Positions 11,646 to 22,281 of a stretch of DNA of 64,000 nucleotides are shown one piece after another. The stretch covers positions 78,713,553 to 78,777,552 of the forward strand of contig NC_081185.1 in assembly GCF_029867415.1 (NCBI RefSeq), given 5' to 3'. The notes beneath the pieces were generated by a model. It did not search any database and had not been told where the DNA came from. It worked only from the letters and a program-made list of their open reading frames with translations. The first letter of the stretch is position 1; each line of letters begins with the position of its first letter. Source of the stretch: Vicia villosa (lineage: Eukaryota; Streptophyta; Magnoliopsida; Fabales; Fabaceae). The position numbers and the translations under genes are program-made.

Positions 11646-12824
11646 TGTTGCACCCCAATTTTTGACCACTGAGATCCCACCATATCTTAAATATTAGGAT
11701 CATCATTGTCATTATAATCATCATACATTTACAATTTTCTAACAAAAATACAAAAAAATTGTTGTTTGTTGCTTGTGTCCCAAGACAGGAGATTGATCAA
11801 GAAGAGACTGGGCAAGTTAGGGTTTTGAGGCCCACAAAGAAACCCGCCATTCTTATATGATTTAAGGGATTCTCTAATCAATATCAAGGTCCTAAGATTG
11901 GTCAACACAAGATCAATCACCTTCAAGTTCATCAGAAGCTCCAATTAGGGTTTTTGACCTAATTTCACTAGGGGTTGACTTTTAATCAGGAGATGGTTCC
12001 AAGACTCAAAATATGATTCAAGGGCATCCAAATAAACATTATAGTCCATTCATACTATTCATTTGTAGAGGAGAGCTTGATTCATTTGGAAATCACAAAA
12101 CTGCAGTTCATTTGGAAAGAGTCAACTATGTAAGTCAACCTTTGACTCTTGAGAAAAATAGTCAACCATGGACTTTTAAGGATCCAAATAATCATCATAT
12201 GGATATTGAAGACATTTGATCAAAGAAAATTCAAAGAATTCATCGTGAATAAAAAAGTCAACAAAAAGTCAAAATTAAGGTTTTAAGTAAATTTTGACCT
12301 AATTTTGGGAACTCAAAATTTTGCTTACACACTAAAAAATCTCCCAACATGAAAGTTGTAGATCTTAGCAAAACAAACAACTTATCACAATGGAACGTTT
12401 TGCAAAAAATGATTATTTTGAGAGATATGGAATTAAGAAGATAATTTTCAAAAGACTTAAAGAAATTTTCAAGTGTTTTACTTGGATTTGTTCTTAACTT
12501 TATGACCATTTTTCTCAATGATCCAAAAAGAGTTTGAGGAAACTTTCAACAAGTGAATTGAAGTATGTAGCAAGGGCTTTCCAAAGAGCTAAGTAGCATG
12601 AAAATCCATGGCTTGATCAAAGAGATATGAATTTGTCAATAGGGCACCATGAACACTTGAAATGGAACATTTCCATGATGAACATGAAGAACAAAGTCCA
12701 AAATTCATCCAAATCTGTAGGAATCTCTCAAGTACAGCCATTTTAACTTGTTCAAGAGGCCATAATCAGAAGAATACAAATTCTTTTGAGCTATGAACCA
12801 AGTGTTTTATGCATTTTCCAAGTT
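11646..12824 (+). mobile_element. Ogre-like element B: 5' LTR
   Basis: It starts TGTTGCACCCCAATTTTTGACC-like at 11646 and matches the 3' LTR (19651-20520) over about 870 bp with scattered differences and small indels. The part 12518-12824 has no partner because the 3' LTR is truncated. At about 12825 LTR sequence passes directly into reverse-transcriptase coding sequence. The LTR end, the primer-binding site, gag, protease and the first part of reverse transcriptase have therefore been lost by deletion. Confidence 0.8.
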
Positions 12825-13990
12825 TCATGCTATTTATGGATGGATTCTCAAGTTACAATCAAATCCTGATGGCACCTGAAGATATGGAAAAACAGCTTTT
12901 ATCATACCCTAGGGCACGTTTTGTTACCGTGTAATGCCATTTGGTCTGAAGAATGCCGGAGCAACTTATCAAAGAGCCATGACGACTCTCTTCCATGATA
13001 TGATTCACAAAGAAATTGAAGTTTATGTGGATGACATGATTGCCAAGTCTGCATCAGAAGAAGAATATGTGGGGCATCTATTGAAGTTATTCCAACGTTT
13101 GAGAAAATACAAGTTGCGTCTGAATCCAAGTAAGTGCACATTTGGTGTCCGCTCTGGAAAACTACTAGGTTTCATCGTTAGCCAAAGAGGTATTGAGGTT
13201 GATCCCGACATAGTCAAGGCCATTCAAGAAATGCCTCCTCCAAAAACAGAAAAACAAGTAAGAGGTTTTCTTGAACGATTGAATTACATCTCCAGATTTA
13301 TCTCTCACATGACTGCAACTTGTGGACCGATCTTTAAGCTTATTCGCAAAGATCAAGAGTGTAAATAGACAGAAGAATGTCAGAAAGCTTTTGAGGATAT
13401 CAAAGAATACCTGCTGGAACCTCCAATTTTAAGCCCTCCAGTGGAAGGAAAACCTTTGATCATGTATTTTACCGTACTTGAAGATTCTATGGGGTGTATC
13501 CTGGGTCAGCAAGACGAGTCTGGTCAAAAAGAGTATGCCATTTATTACTTCAGCAAAAAGTATACCGACTGTGAAACAAGATATTCACTGCTCGAGAAAA
13601 CTTGCTGCACTCTTGTATGGGCTACTCGCCGACTAAGGCAGTACATGTTGACTCATACGACATATCTCATATCCAAAATGGATCCAATCAAATACTTGTT
13701 TGAAAAGCCTGCGTTGAATGGAAGAATTTCCCGCTGGCAGATGTTATTATTAGAGTACGACATCCAATATCGTGCCCAAAAACCCATCAAAGGAAGTATT
13801 TTAGCCGATCAACTGGCCTCTCAACCCATTGATGATGACCAATCCTTGCAAGATGACTTCCCAGATGTAGAGATCATGTATTTGAAATCAAAAGATTATG
13901 AAGAGCCTTTACATGGAGAAGGACCTGATCCTGAATCCCGATGGGGTTTGATATTTGATGGGGCTGTTAATACTTACGGTAAAGGAATTG
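12825..13990 (+). pseudogene. pol: Ogre-like pol: reverse transcriptase and start of RNase H (broken)
   Basis: Reverse transcriptase copies element RNA into DNA. From 12825 the frame shows FMDGFSSYNQILMAPED, then (after a TAG near 12892 in place of the usual Trp) MPFGLKNAGATYQRAM, the catalytic EVYVDDMIAKS at about 13017-13050, and LNPSKCTFGV with GKLLGFIVS. A TAG at about 13366 breaks the frame again. The next open stretch (13441-14025) is the RNase H/connection region, with KPLIMYFTV, then SLLEKTCCTLVWATRRLRQYM, then RWQMLLLEYDI and GSILADQLA. Coding similarity stops at 13990, where a solo LTR is inserted in FDGAVNTYGKGI. The fingers part of the polymerase is missing. Confidence 0.92.
13986..13990. 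repeat. Target-site duplication of the solo LTR, left copy (AATTG)
   Basis: AATTG precedes TGATAACACG at 13991 and recurs at 15790-15794 after the terminal TGATCA. Removing 13991-15789 and one AATTG brings the two halves of the RNase H coding region together. Confidence 0.9.
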
Positions 13991-14271
13991 TGATAACACG
14001 AATTTATATAGTATATTTGATTTAATTTACATACATAATGCTAGTACTTTTATTCGATTTAATTGTTTTATTTTAGTATTATGCTGGTATTTTTGATGTT
14101 TCAGGTATTATGTTCATGTTGAAAACTATTTGTCAAAAGAAGAAGAAATGAAGTAAAATCGACTTAAGAAGATAAATAAAGAAGAAGTGAAACAATAGTA
14201 ACGTTGGAGGTGCAAAGTGCAAAACGAAGCCTAGCCCACGAAGGGGCTAAAGCTCCCATTCTGAACAAGAG

Positions 14272-14443
14272 GAGACGCCCGTCTCCAGGGCCCAATGGGC
14301 CATTTCCACTTCAAGGCAAGTGAGACGCCCGTCTCACACATTCCCAGCCACTTCACCATGGAGACGCCCATCTCCACTATTCTAGGCCACTTGAGACGCA
14401 CATCTCAAGTCTTCTTCAAAGACTGGTTCAAGTGACGCACGTC
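14272..14443 (+). promoter_or_regulatory. Cluster of short palindromes upstream of a TATA box in the solo LTR
   Basis: GAGACGCCCGTCTC (6-bp arms, 2-base centre) stands at 14272-14285 and 14322-14335. Degenerate copies are at 14361-14374 and 14393-14406, and a fifth near 14432. A TATAAAAA box follows at 14543-14550. The cluster therefore occupies the place of a U3 enhancer about 100-270 bp before the presumed promoter. The function is inferred from position only. Confidence 0.55.
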
Positions 14444-14542
14444 CTACATTTTCTCCACCCTGTTTCAAGTGTCACTATATTTACGGAGAAAGAGAAGGAG
14501 ACATGGGGACAAAAGCTGGAGACGAACGTTACATGCTGAGAC

Positions 14543-14550
14543 TATAAAAA
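14543..14550 (+). promoter_or_regulatory. Possible TATA box of the solo LTR
   Basis: TATAAAAA in the context GAGACTATAAAAAGAAC, in the expected position within a 1.8-kb LTR read on the plus strand. No transcript evidence is available. Confidence 0.45.
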
Positions 14551-15789
14551 GAACTCTTAATTCACATTATCGGGGTTTTCTGTTTTCATACCTTCCTTTA
14601 GTTTTCAGCAATTTAATTTTCGCTTCGTTTTCAATTCCTGTTTATCTTTTCTCACAACAATTTCTACACCGGAAATTGTTGTGAACCTTTAATTGGTATA
14701 ACCTTACGTTAGGTCCAAGTCTTTTACTTTCTTGATTTATTTCCTGCTGAATTTTCATTTATCGAACAATCCAACAGACTTGTGGTGGAAGTTTGAGTAC
14801 TTGAAGATCTAAAGATTTATTCCAGATTTCTATTATTCAGGTTTTTTTATTTACAGCATTTATTCCTTGTATGATTATAAATTGCGTTCAAATTAATATG
14901 CCTGGATTTATAAACCGAATCTATTATTGCATGTTTAATCAAATTAATATGTCTGGCTAAATCACTTAGATATCGGTATATAAAGTAATCCAACTAAAAG
15001 GGATCCGAAATTAATTGGCCTAAATAATGTTTTATTGAAAATCACCTATTTCTGGTTTTTGTGTCTAATTGAATTTATTAGAGTTATAAAATCAACAGAG
15101 CGAGAGTTTGAGGTTTTAGAACTGATTAAGGTTAAAATCAAAAGAGCGAGAGTTTGAGATATTTAACTAGATAGTAGACACGGACATTAGTTTTAAGGAC
15201 AGTGAGAGCTTATTAAAACTAATTAGATATTATTTATTTTCAAAAAGTGTTTTTAAACTCAGTGGGACAGCGAGAGCGTACGTTAGAGAATATTAGCATA
15301 ACCTAAGTCAATAGAGCGAGAGTTTGAGACAGAGGTTTTTAACTGAATAATATTTGCATGAAAAAGGCGTTTTGTTAATCTGATTGTTTTCAAAAAGCGT
15401 TTCTAGATCTGATGGGACAACGAGAGCATACATTGTGAGATAGGATCGTAGTCTGAATCAATGGCGCGAGAGTTTGAGAGGAGGATTTTTAGACAAACGT
15501 ATTTAATAACGATTTTTTATTTGATAGTGAACTTGGCCAATAAAACTTAGGATCACCTAAGTTAGAAGAACTACATACCGATATCCGCATTAATATTTCT
15601 ATCTAGATTTGAGATTTTAGTTTCCCCTTTTACAAACAATTGAAACATCACTAGCCTTAGCTTTACATAGTAATCTTAGATAACGGTAGATCGATTCATA
15701 GTCCATGTGGATTCGATATCTTTTAAAACTACACGACAGGACTGTGCACTTGCAATCATCAGATTAATAGACACGTAAAGTCGTGATCA

Positions 15790-15794
15790 AATTG
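15790..15794. repeat. Target-site duplication of the solo LTR, right copy (AATTG)
   Basis: Matches 13986-13990 and directly follows the terminal CA at 15788-15789. Confidence 0.9.
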
Positions 15795-16290
15795 GGGCAA
15801 TCATTATTATGCCACAAGGTTCTCATGTACCATTTACTGCAAGACTGATGTTTGAATGCACCAATAAGATGGCAAAGTACGAAGCTTGTATCATGGGACT
15901 AGAAGAAGCCATTGATCTTAGAATCAAGATTCTGGATGTGTGTGGAAATTCTGCTCTAGTTATTAATTAGATCAAATGATAATGGGAAACACATCATCCT
16001 GGTTTAATTCCTTACAGAGATTATGCCCGAAGACTTCTAACCTTCTTCAACAAAGTTGAGTTCCATCACATACCTCGTGAGGAAAACCAAATTGCAGATG
16101 CATTGGCAACCCTAGCTTCCATGTATCAAGTGAAATTTCCAAATGAATTTCTTAAATTACAATCACGGGCTTGGATAGGCCTGCTCATGTATTCATTGTT
16201 GAAGCTGTCACAGATGACAAGCCGTGGTTTTATAACATTAAAATCTTCTTACAGAAATAAGAGTACCCACCAGGGGCATCTAGCAAATAC
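15795..16290 (+). pseudogene. pol: Ogre-like pol: second half of RNase H (broken)
   Basis: This continues the domain cut at 13990. The frame reads MPQGSHVPFTARLMFECTNK, then YEACIMGLEEAIDLRIKILD, then HIPREENQIADALATLASM, the conserved end of the plant Ty3/gypsy RNase H. Stops occur near 15968 (TAG) and 15978-15983 (TGA, TAA) inside the domain, and the frame shifts at about 16130. After the shift the sequence becomes a linker toward integrase. It belonged to the same polyprotein as 12825-13990. Confidence 0.88.
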
Positions 16291-17471
16291 AAATGAAATT
16301 TGAGAAGATTGTCCGGTAATTTCTTCCAAACTGGGAATGTGCTCTATAAAAGGAATTTTGACATGGTATTGCTCAGATGCGTGGATAGACATGAAGCAAA
16401 CCAATTAATGCAAGAAATTCATTAAGGATCTTTTGGCACTCATGCCAATGGACATGCAATGACAAGAAAGATACTGAGAGCAAGTTACTATTGGATGACA
16501 ATGGAATCTGACTGCTACAGATATGTGAAGAAGTGCCACAGATGCCAGATCTATGCTGATAAGATCCATGTTCCTCTGACGCTTGTCAATGTTATCTCCT
16601 CTCCATGGACTTTCTATAGGTGGGCAATTGATATGATTGGAATGATTGAACCAAAGGCTTCAAATGGACATCGTTTCATCCTGGTCGCCATTGATTACTT
16701 CACCAAATGGGTCGAAGCTGCCTCTTACGCCAATGTTACTAGACAAGTGGTAGTAAGATTTATCAAGAACAATCTCATCTGTTGCCACGGTGTACCCAAC
16801 AGAATCATTACTGATAATGGTTCCAATCTGAACAACAGGATGATGAAAGAGTTGTGTGATGAGTTCAAGATTGAGCATCACAATTCCTCTCCCTACCTAC
16901 CAAAGATGAATGGAGCGGTAGAAGCAGCTAACAAGAATATTAAGAAGATTTTCCAGAAGATGGTCGTGACTTACAAAAACTGGCATGAAATACTCCTCTT
17001 GCTCTGCATGGGTATCGTACTACAGTTCGCACTTAGACTGGGGCAACACCTTTCTCCGTAGTATATGGCATGGAAGTCGTAGTCCCGAAAGAGGTTGAGA
17101 TTCCCTCCTTAAAGATCCTGATGGAAGCCAAATTATCAGAAGCTTAATGGTGTCAAGCTAGATATGATCAGCTGAACCTTATTGAAGAAAAAAGAATGAC
17201 TGCATTATGCCAAGATTAGCTTTACCAAGAAAGAATGAAGAAAGCCTTTGACAAGAAAGTCAGACCTCGAAGATTCAGGGAAGGTGATCTCATGCTCAAG
17301 AAGATATTACCTCTTCAACCAGACCCCAGGGGAAAATGGACTCCCAATTATAAAGGCCCATACATTGTCAAGAAAACCTTCTCGGGTGGTGCTTTGACTC
17401 TTACGACTATGGATGGTGAAGAATTCCCACGTCATGTGAATGCCGATGTGGTTAAGAAATACTTCGCCTAA
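16291..17471 (+). pseudogene. int: Ogre-like integrase (broken)
   Basis: Integrase inserts the element DNA into the chromosome. The zinc-binding HHCC region lies near 16420-16550 (FGTH...CYRYVKKCHRC), with a TAA just before GSFGTH. The catalytic core has all three acidic residues in view: WAIDMIG, then IITDNGSN, then NGAVEAANKN. The open piece is 16459-17061. A frameshift near 17000 moves the C-terminal part to another frame, which reopens at 17235-17471 with FREGDLMLKKILP, GPYIVKKTFSGGAL and a DVVKKYFA end. That ending is typical of Ogre-type pol and has no chromodomain. The stop and frameshifts make it inactive. Confidence 0.9.
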
Positions 17472-19636
17472 AGAAAGAAAAGAAAGCTTGCCTAGTTGAA
17501 AACCTGAAAAGGCGATTTAGGCGAAAAAGAGCGTTTTAGTGGACTGAAAACCTGAAAGGACGGTCCAGGTAAAAATTAGAGACAAACAAAAAGGAAATAA
17601 TTATCCCGATGGATTGAAAACCTGCAAAGGCAATTCATGCAAAAATTAAGGAATATGGCAAGTAACCACATCCGGTATCACCTGACCATCCTGAAGATTT
17701 TAAGAAGACTCTCAACCGACGTCAGTGTACGCTTGATATTCAAAGTTGATACGGGGACTAGTGATCAATGTATTTCAGTGTACACTTTCCTGTAAAAGTT
17801 ACCATTTTCAAAACTTTGTAATTCATGAAGTCTTGCTGTTCGCAGACTATCATTCTATTAATGAAAATTTGCGCCTTATCTCATTTCTTGGAATTCTTAT
17901 TTCATTCCATCTTTCAAAACATGGTTTTTGAAATTAATAGATTTGAAACAAATCAAAGTTGTTTTTCGAAATAAATGAAAAGATATAACATTTTCTTAAA
18001 ACTCTTGAACACAGGGGTAAATGTTGACCTTGAGTCCCCAGAAGAGTTAGTTCTCAAAACAAGAAATGAAAACACCAACAAATTTCATCCCTACAGAGCA
18101 GCTAGGTCTTGACACAAGTTGTCTCCAGCCAAGGATGGGTTTTCTTCTCGAAATGTGTTCCCCTTTTCAACGGGTTTTCTTCTCGGAATGAATCCTTTGA
18201 TAATGAATATTGATTTGATGAGTATTCTCTTCCCCTACAGGATCTGCATCCCTAACAGAAGATATTATTGACAATCAAGCGAGTATATACACTGGTGTTG
18301 TCATTCCCCGGTGTGGTCATCTTATTATATGTTTATTCTGTCAGTATGCACATAACACTCACTTATGCACTCATACGTTCATGCATCATATATTCATGCA
18401 CATCGTTTGCATCTTGTTGATATAATAAGCTTATTATTCCCCAAGCAATATCTTTACTCCTTCCATTTAAGCGTCAGCTTTAGGAAGAAAGACCAATATC
18501 CTTGTGTTTCCCCGATGAGTTTGTTCCTCACGAGAAGATCTTGTTTTAGCTTATCCACCTATCTGTAGATAGGATGGACCCCCATTTCTGAGCTTGTTCC
18601 TCAATGAGAAGTGTCTTGTTTGATGTTTCATTCCAACTCCGCCTTGGTTTGAACCTTGTCTCCAACAGATATGATTGTTTGGATTAGCGAATCCTGGATT
18701 CTCAGGGTGCATTTATTTTTCACAATTGAAGACCTGATATTTTCAACAAAAAAATGAACCGGGTTGTGGTTCCCCAGAAAAGTTGGAGTTATATCCCCCA
18801 CAGGTACCACTACAATTTACTTGACAACAAGTAATGGTCTCTTTATTTGAGCAGCTTGTGTGTCCCAAATTTCCTTCTTGAAAGAAGATGATAGTCTCTA
18901 CGGAGCAAGAAAGATATTGAATGGTTGGTCTCTCCAGCGTCGAGACAATTCATGATAAAGATATTATGAATGGTTGGTCTCTCCAGCATCGAGACACTTC
19001 ATGTTGAAGTTATTTCCCTCTTTTATGAATGGTGAGTCTCCCTAGCGTATGAGACAGTTCATTGAGAAAACCCATTGATTTCCTTCCCCGGCATAAGAAT
19101 GCAACCTATGGAAAAGAGTTAAACTTGTTATGTGTGAACCCATAGCTTGGTGTTATTATTTTTATGTGTAAATCCATAACATATTTTTGTCATTGCGAGA
19201 GAATCTATAATTAACCCCTTTTGTTCTGAGAGAATCCAGAACCCCTTCTTTTGTTACCTCGTTATGTGAGAATCCATAGCCTGGTGATGTTTTATGTGTG
19301 AATCCATAACCCTTCTTTTGTGTCAAAAGGACTAATATTTACACCTGGTTCATTCTGTGAGAATCCTGAATTTACCAAAGTTTGTGACATTGTCCATTTC
19401 CCAAGTGTCAGGGACTGTCTATCATATGTCCCCAGTAGATCTAGTTCCTTCCTCCCATTTTAAAGGAAGGATGTTGTCTGTTTGTTTATTCCATGTAAAA
19501 ATATAAAAAAATATGTTGCTTTCGTATCATGCATGTGGGCTCCCAGGGTCCAAAATTGTGCTATCTTTTGTATTTAAGTCCCTCCTACCATGTTGTGACG
19601 AAGATTCCATCTTCCCCTCATCGGGTATCAGGAACT
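17472..19636 (+). mobile_element. Element B: 3' untranslated region with degenerate repeats
   Basis: About 2.2 kb with no recognisable gene. It opens with three imperfect copies of a 60-75-bp block based on TTGAAAACCTG(A/C)AA...GG (17490-17640). At 18915-19060 three copies of a block with GAATGGT(T/G)(G/A)GTCTC and GAGACA(A/C)TTCAT follow at about 60 bp. At 19130-19320 GTGTGAATCCATAAC-like words recur. Tandem repeats in this region are a known Ogre trait. Short frames such as 17746-17931 and 18365-18568 look fortuitous. Confidence 0.7.
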
Positions 19637-19637
19637 T

Positions 19638-19650
19638 AAATAGGGGCAGC
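19638..19650 (+). other. Polypurine tract of element B
   Basis: AAATAGGGGCAGC lies directly before TGTTGCACCCC of the 3' LTR, as in elements A and C on the other strand. It sets the plus orientation, in agreement with the pol remnant. Confidence 0.85.
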
Positions 19651-20520
19651 TGTTGCACCCCAATTTTTGACCACTGAGATCCCACCATATCTTAAATATT
19701 AGGATCATCATTTTCATTATAATCATCAAGCATTTATCATTTGCTAACAAAAATACAAAAAAAAAATGTTGTTTGTTGCTGGTGTCCCAAGACATGAGAT
19801 TGATCAAGAAGAGACTGGGCAAATTAGGGTTTTGAGGCCCACAAAGAAACCCAACATTCTTCTATGATTCAAGGGATTCTCTAATCAATATCAAGGTCCT
19901 AATATGGGTTAACACAAGATCAATCACTTTCAAGTTCAGCAGAAGCTCCAATTAGGGTTTTTGACCTAATTTCATTCGGGGGTTGACTTTTAATCAGGAT
20001 ATGGTTCCAAGAATCAAAATATGATTCAATGGCATCCAAATCAACATTATAGTCCATTCATACCATTCATTTGAAGAGGATAACTTGATTCATTTGGAAA
20101 TCACAAAACTTTAGTTCATTTGGAAAAAGTCTACTGTGCAAGTCAACCTTTGACTTTTGAGAAAAATAGTCAACCATGGACTTTTAAGGATCCAAATAAT
20201 CATCATATGGATATTGAATACATTTGATCAAAGAAAATTCAAAGAATTCATGAAGAATCAAAAAATCAACAAAAAGTCAAAATTAAGGTTTTAAGTGAAT
20301 TTTGACCTAATTTTGGGAACTCAAAATTTTGCTCAGACACTCAAAAATCTCCCAACATGAAAGTTGTAGATCTTGGCAAAAAAACAACTTATCACATTGG
20401 AACTTTTTGCAAAAAATAATTATTTTGAGAGATATGGAATTAAGAAGATAACTTTCAAAAGACTTAGAGAAATTTTCAAGTGTTTTACTTGGATTTTTTC
20501 TTAACTTTATGACCATTTTT
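19651..20520 (+). mobile_element. Element B: 3' LTR, truncated
   Basis: Matches 11646-12517 throughout and then breaks off in TTATGACCATTTTTCT, where unrelated copia LTR sequence begins. The missing end removes any target duplication. The many differences from the 5' LTR, together with the broken pol, suggest an older insertion than elements A, C and D. Confidence 0.8.
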
Positions 20521-21125
20521 CTTGAAAATTCTAGTAACTCACGCTCGATGTCGTACTGGATGTTATGACATCCACAATTACACAGCACAAAACGTTAAAA
20601 CAGAAACACATAAAAACAATAAAGAACACACAGAATTGTTTACCCAGTTTGGTTCAAACAACCAACTCTGGGGGCTTCCAAGCCAGGGAGGGAATCCAAT
20701 ATAAGCAGAATTAATTCGAAGTTAAACTCCCCCGTTTACAACTCCTCACTTAAAACCTACCCAATGAAATTCCAATCTATTCCTAGACTTGAGTATCTCC
20801 ACTCACTCCCCCTCTATCACAGCAGTGATTACAAATAAACATTACACAAATTCAGAGAGAAGACACACTTCAAAAACACACCTTGATCTGCTTAAAAGCT
20901 TCAATCAAGAAACACACACTCGTGCTTAAAAGCTTAGAGTGACAATTAACAAACAACCTATTCCAATACTATCATCAAAAGACAGTTGTTTGGAGTACAA
21001 GAGACAGCTACAGAACTACGGTTCTTCACAATTAACATTGTGGAAAAAATGTTTGGAGTACAATAGACAGCTACAAGAAAAATATTTGTCAAACATTGTG
21101 GAAAATACAGGGCCTCGTTCAAATC
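20521..21125 (-). mobile_element. Copia-type LTR fragment
   Basis: The stretch with TTGTTTACCCAGTTTGGTTC and CTGGGGGC (about 20637-20680), followed by CT-rich and AAAGCTT-containing sequence, resembles LTRs of Ty1/copia elements read from the minus strand. It has no gene, and I cannot define clean TG...CA ends. At 20985-21110 a block with TTTGGAGTACAA(G/T)AGACAGCTACA occurs twice. The family is a judgement from general resemblance. Confidence 0.4.
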
Positions 21126-21475
21126 ATTAAAGCCAGGTTTTTCAATTTTGTTTCTAAACTGTTCGAAAAGATTTTTTTTTTATGAATCATCAATTATGAA
21201 TCAAAATGAGTTGAAAACATTGGAAGTGTTCGAGAATAAGGTAAATGAATAAAATATGTCAAAACCATTTTTCATTATGTTCTTGTTTTGTATAGCAATC
21301 AATAAATATTGTTTTGTTAAAATCAACAATCATAATCATTAAAAAATAATGGTAATCTATGTGATGTACCGCAACTATGGCACTTGTATTATGCAACAAA
21401 ATATATGATGTAAACAAACCGTATATGCCACATAGTGTAACAGAAAAATCACTAACCATTTAAAATAAAATCAAC
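21126..21475. other. Spacer without recognisable features
   Basis: A+T-rich single-copy-looking DNA. I see no ORF with family features, no repeat edge and no promoter-like arrangement. Confidence 0.5.
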
Positions 21476-21479
21476 TTAC

Positions 21480-21760
21480 TTCTGCTTAAGTCCTCTTTCA
21501 ACATTTTCTGCAGATGCATAGACAATTTCAACATCACCGCGTCTACGATCAGTCTACACAAGTGGAATTTTCTGAAAACATAAATAATGATTGAAATTAT
21601 TATACATACAATTTATAAATCTCAAAACTATACATGATTTGTTTCAAGATGCTAAAATAATATACCTTTCCAAAAAGCATGTTCAAAAGATCTAACCATC
21701 TCCAAAACCGATGTTTCTGTTCTGGTCCACAACTTATAAACCTCACAACATATATACAAA
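21480..21760 (-). pseudogene. UDP-glucose 4-epimerase gene remnant (two C-terminal exons)
   Basis: Two decayed exons read on the minus strand. The upper one (about 21666-21760) gives CEVYKLWTRTETSVLEMVRSF, close to the CEVYNLGTG...TSVLEMV segment of plant UDP-glucose 4-epimerases, and ends at a GTATAT donor. The lower one (21480-21571) follows a TTTTCAG acceptor and gives KIPLV, a TAG, then TDRRRGDVEIVYASAE, the well-known RRxGD...VYAS segment, ending at a GTAAGT donor. The intact enzyme interconverts UDP-glucose and UDP-galactose in the cytosol. One extra base before the upper donor shifts the frame, the lower exon has a stop, and NAD-binding exons are not visible nearby. The assignment rests on remembered family motifs and exon-intron signals; I am fairly sure of the family and sure that it is dead. 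Confidence 0.65.
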
Positions 21761-21808
21761 CACAACTCATAGAATGATCAGACTGTTCAAACTTCCAAAT
21801 ATTAATGG

Positions 21809-21810
<2 letters not shown>

Positions 21811-21867
<57 letters not shown>
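21811..21867. repeat. (TA)n microsatellite, about 57 bp
   Basis: Uninterrupted alternating T and A. It creates fake ORFs of repeated YI or IY on both strands, which are not genes. Confidence 0.97.
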
Positions 21868-21868
<1 letters not shown>

Positions 21869-22281
21869 CGAATCTATTCAAGTTTGCTGATGTATATCTC
21901 GTAAATTTGTGTCCCACTTCAACCTTTCACGTTACATTCAAGTTCTTTTCAAATTTAAATAATATATTACTTTCAAAAATGAGGATTATTTCATGCTTAA
22001 GCTTTGTTGAAAATGTTTTCATGACCAACCCAATAAAGAATATCCAATAGAGGATGAATATCTTCATGGGAGATGCATCTCCTAGCTACTCAACTCTAAA
22101 GAAAATGCATCTTCTAGCCTATAATAAACATAAAAACAAAAACAAATTCATTCGATCAGTAACCATTCAACAATCGAATTAAATTCATCATAAGAAAACT
22201 ATCAAACAGTAAATGTTACAACATACACATACTGATATAAATTCAATCAAGTAAAGTATATCTTCAAACTTAAACTTACTT
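21868..22281. other. Spacer downstream of the F-box gene
   Basis: A+T-rich DNA with no recognisable gene or repeat. It would hold the 3' untranslated region of the minus-strand F-box gene; I see no clear polyadenylation arrangement to mark its end. Confidence 0.4.

Larger units (their letters stand above)
13991..15789 (+). mobile_element. Solo LTR, 1.8 kb, inserted in the RNase H of element B
   Basis: The insert begins TGATAACACG and ends GTCGTGATCA, has TG...CA ends, a perfect 5-bp duplication and no internal genes. That is the signature of a solo LTR left by recombination between two LTRs. Its last 120 bases (with GTGGATTCGATAT and GTGCACTTGCA) resemble the ends of 5' LTRs of Athila-type elements, so I read it in the plus direction; the family call is an inference. 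The stretch 15070-15480 repeats GAGCGAGAGTTTGAG several times. The short open frame at 14469-14684 has no recognisable family. Confidence 0.8.

Noticed and set aside
21600..22050. Open frames with long YI repeats on both strands
   Set aside because: They are translations of the (TA)n microsatellite. The useful signal there is the epimerase exon in a different frame.
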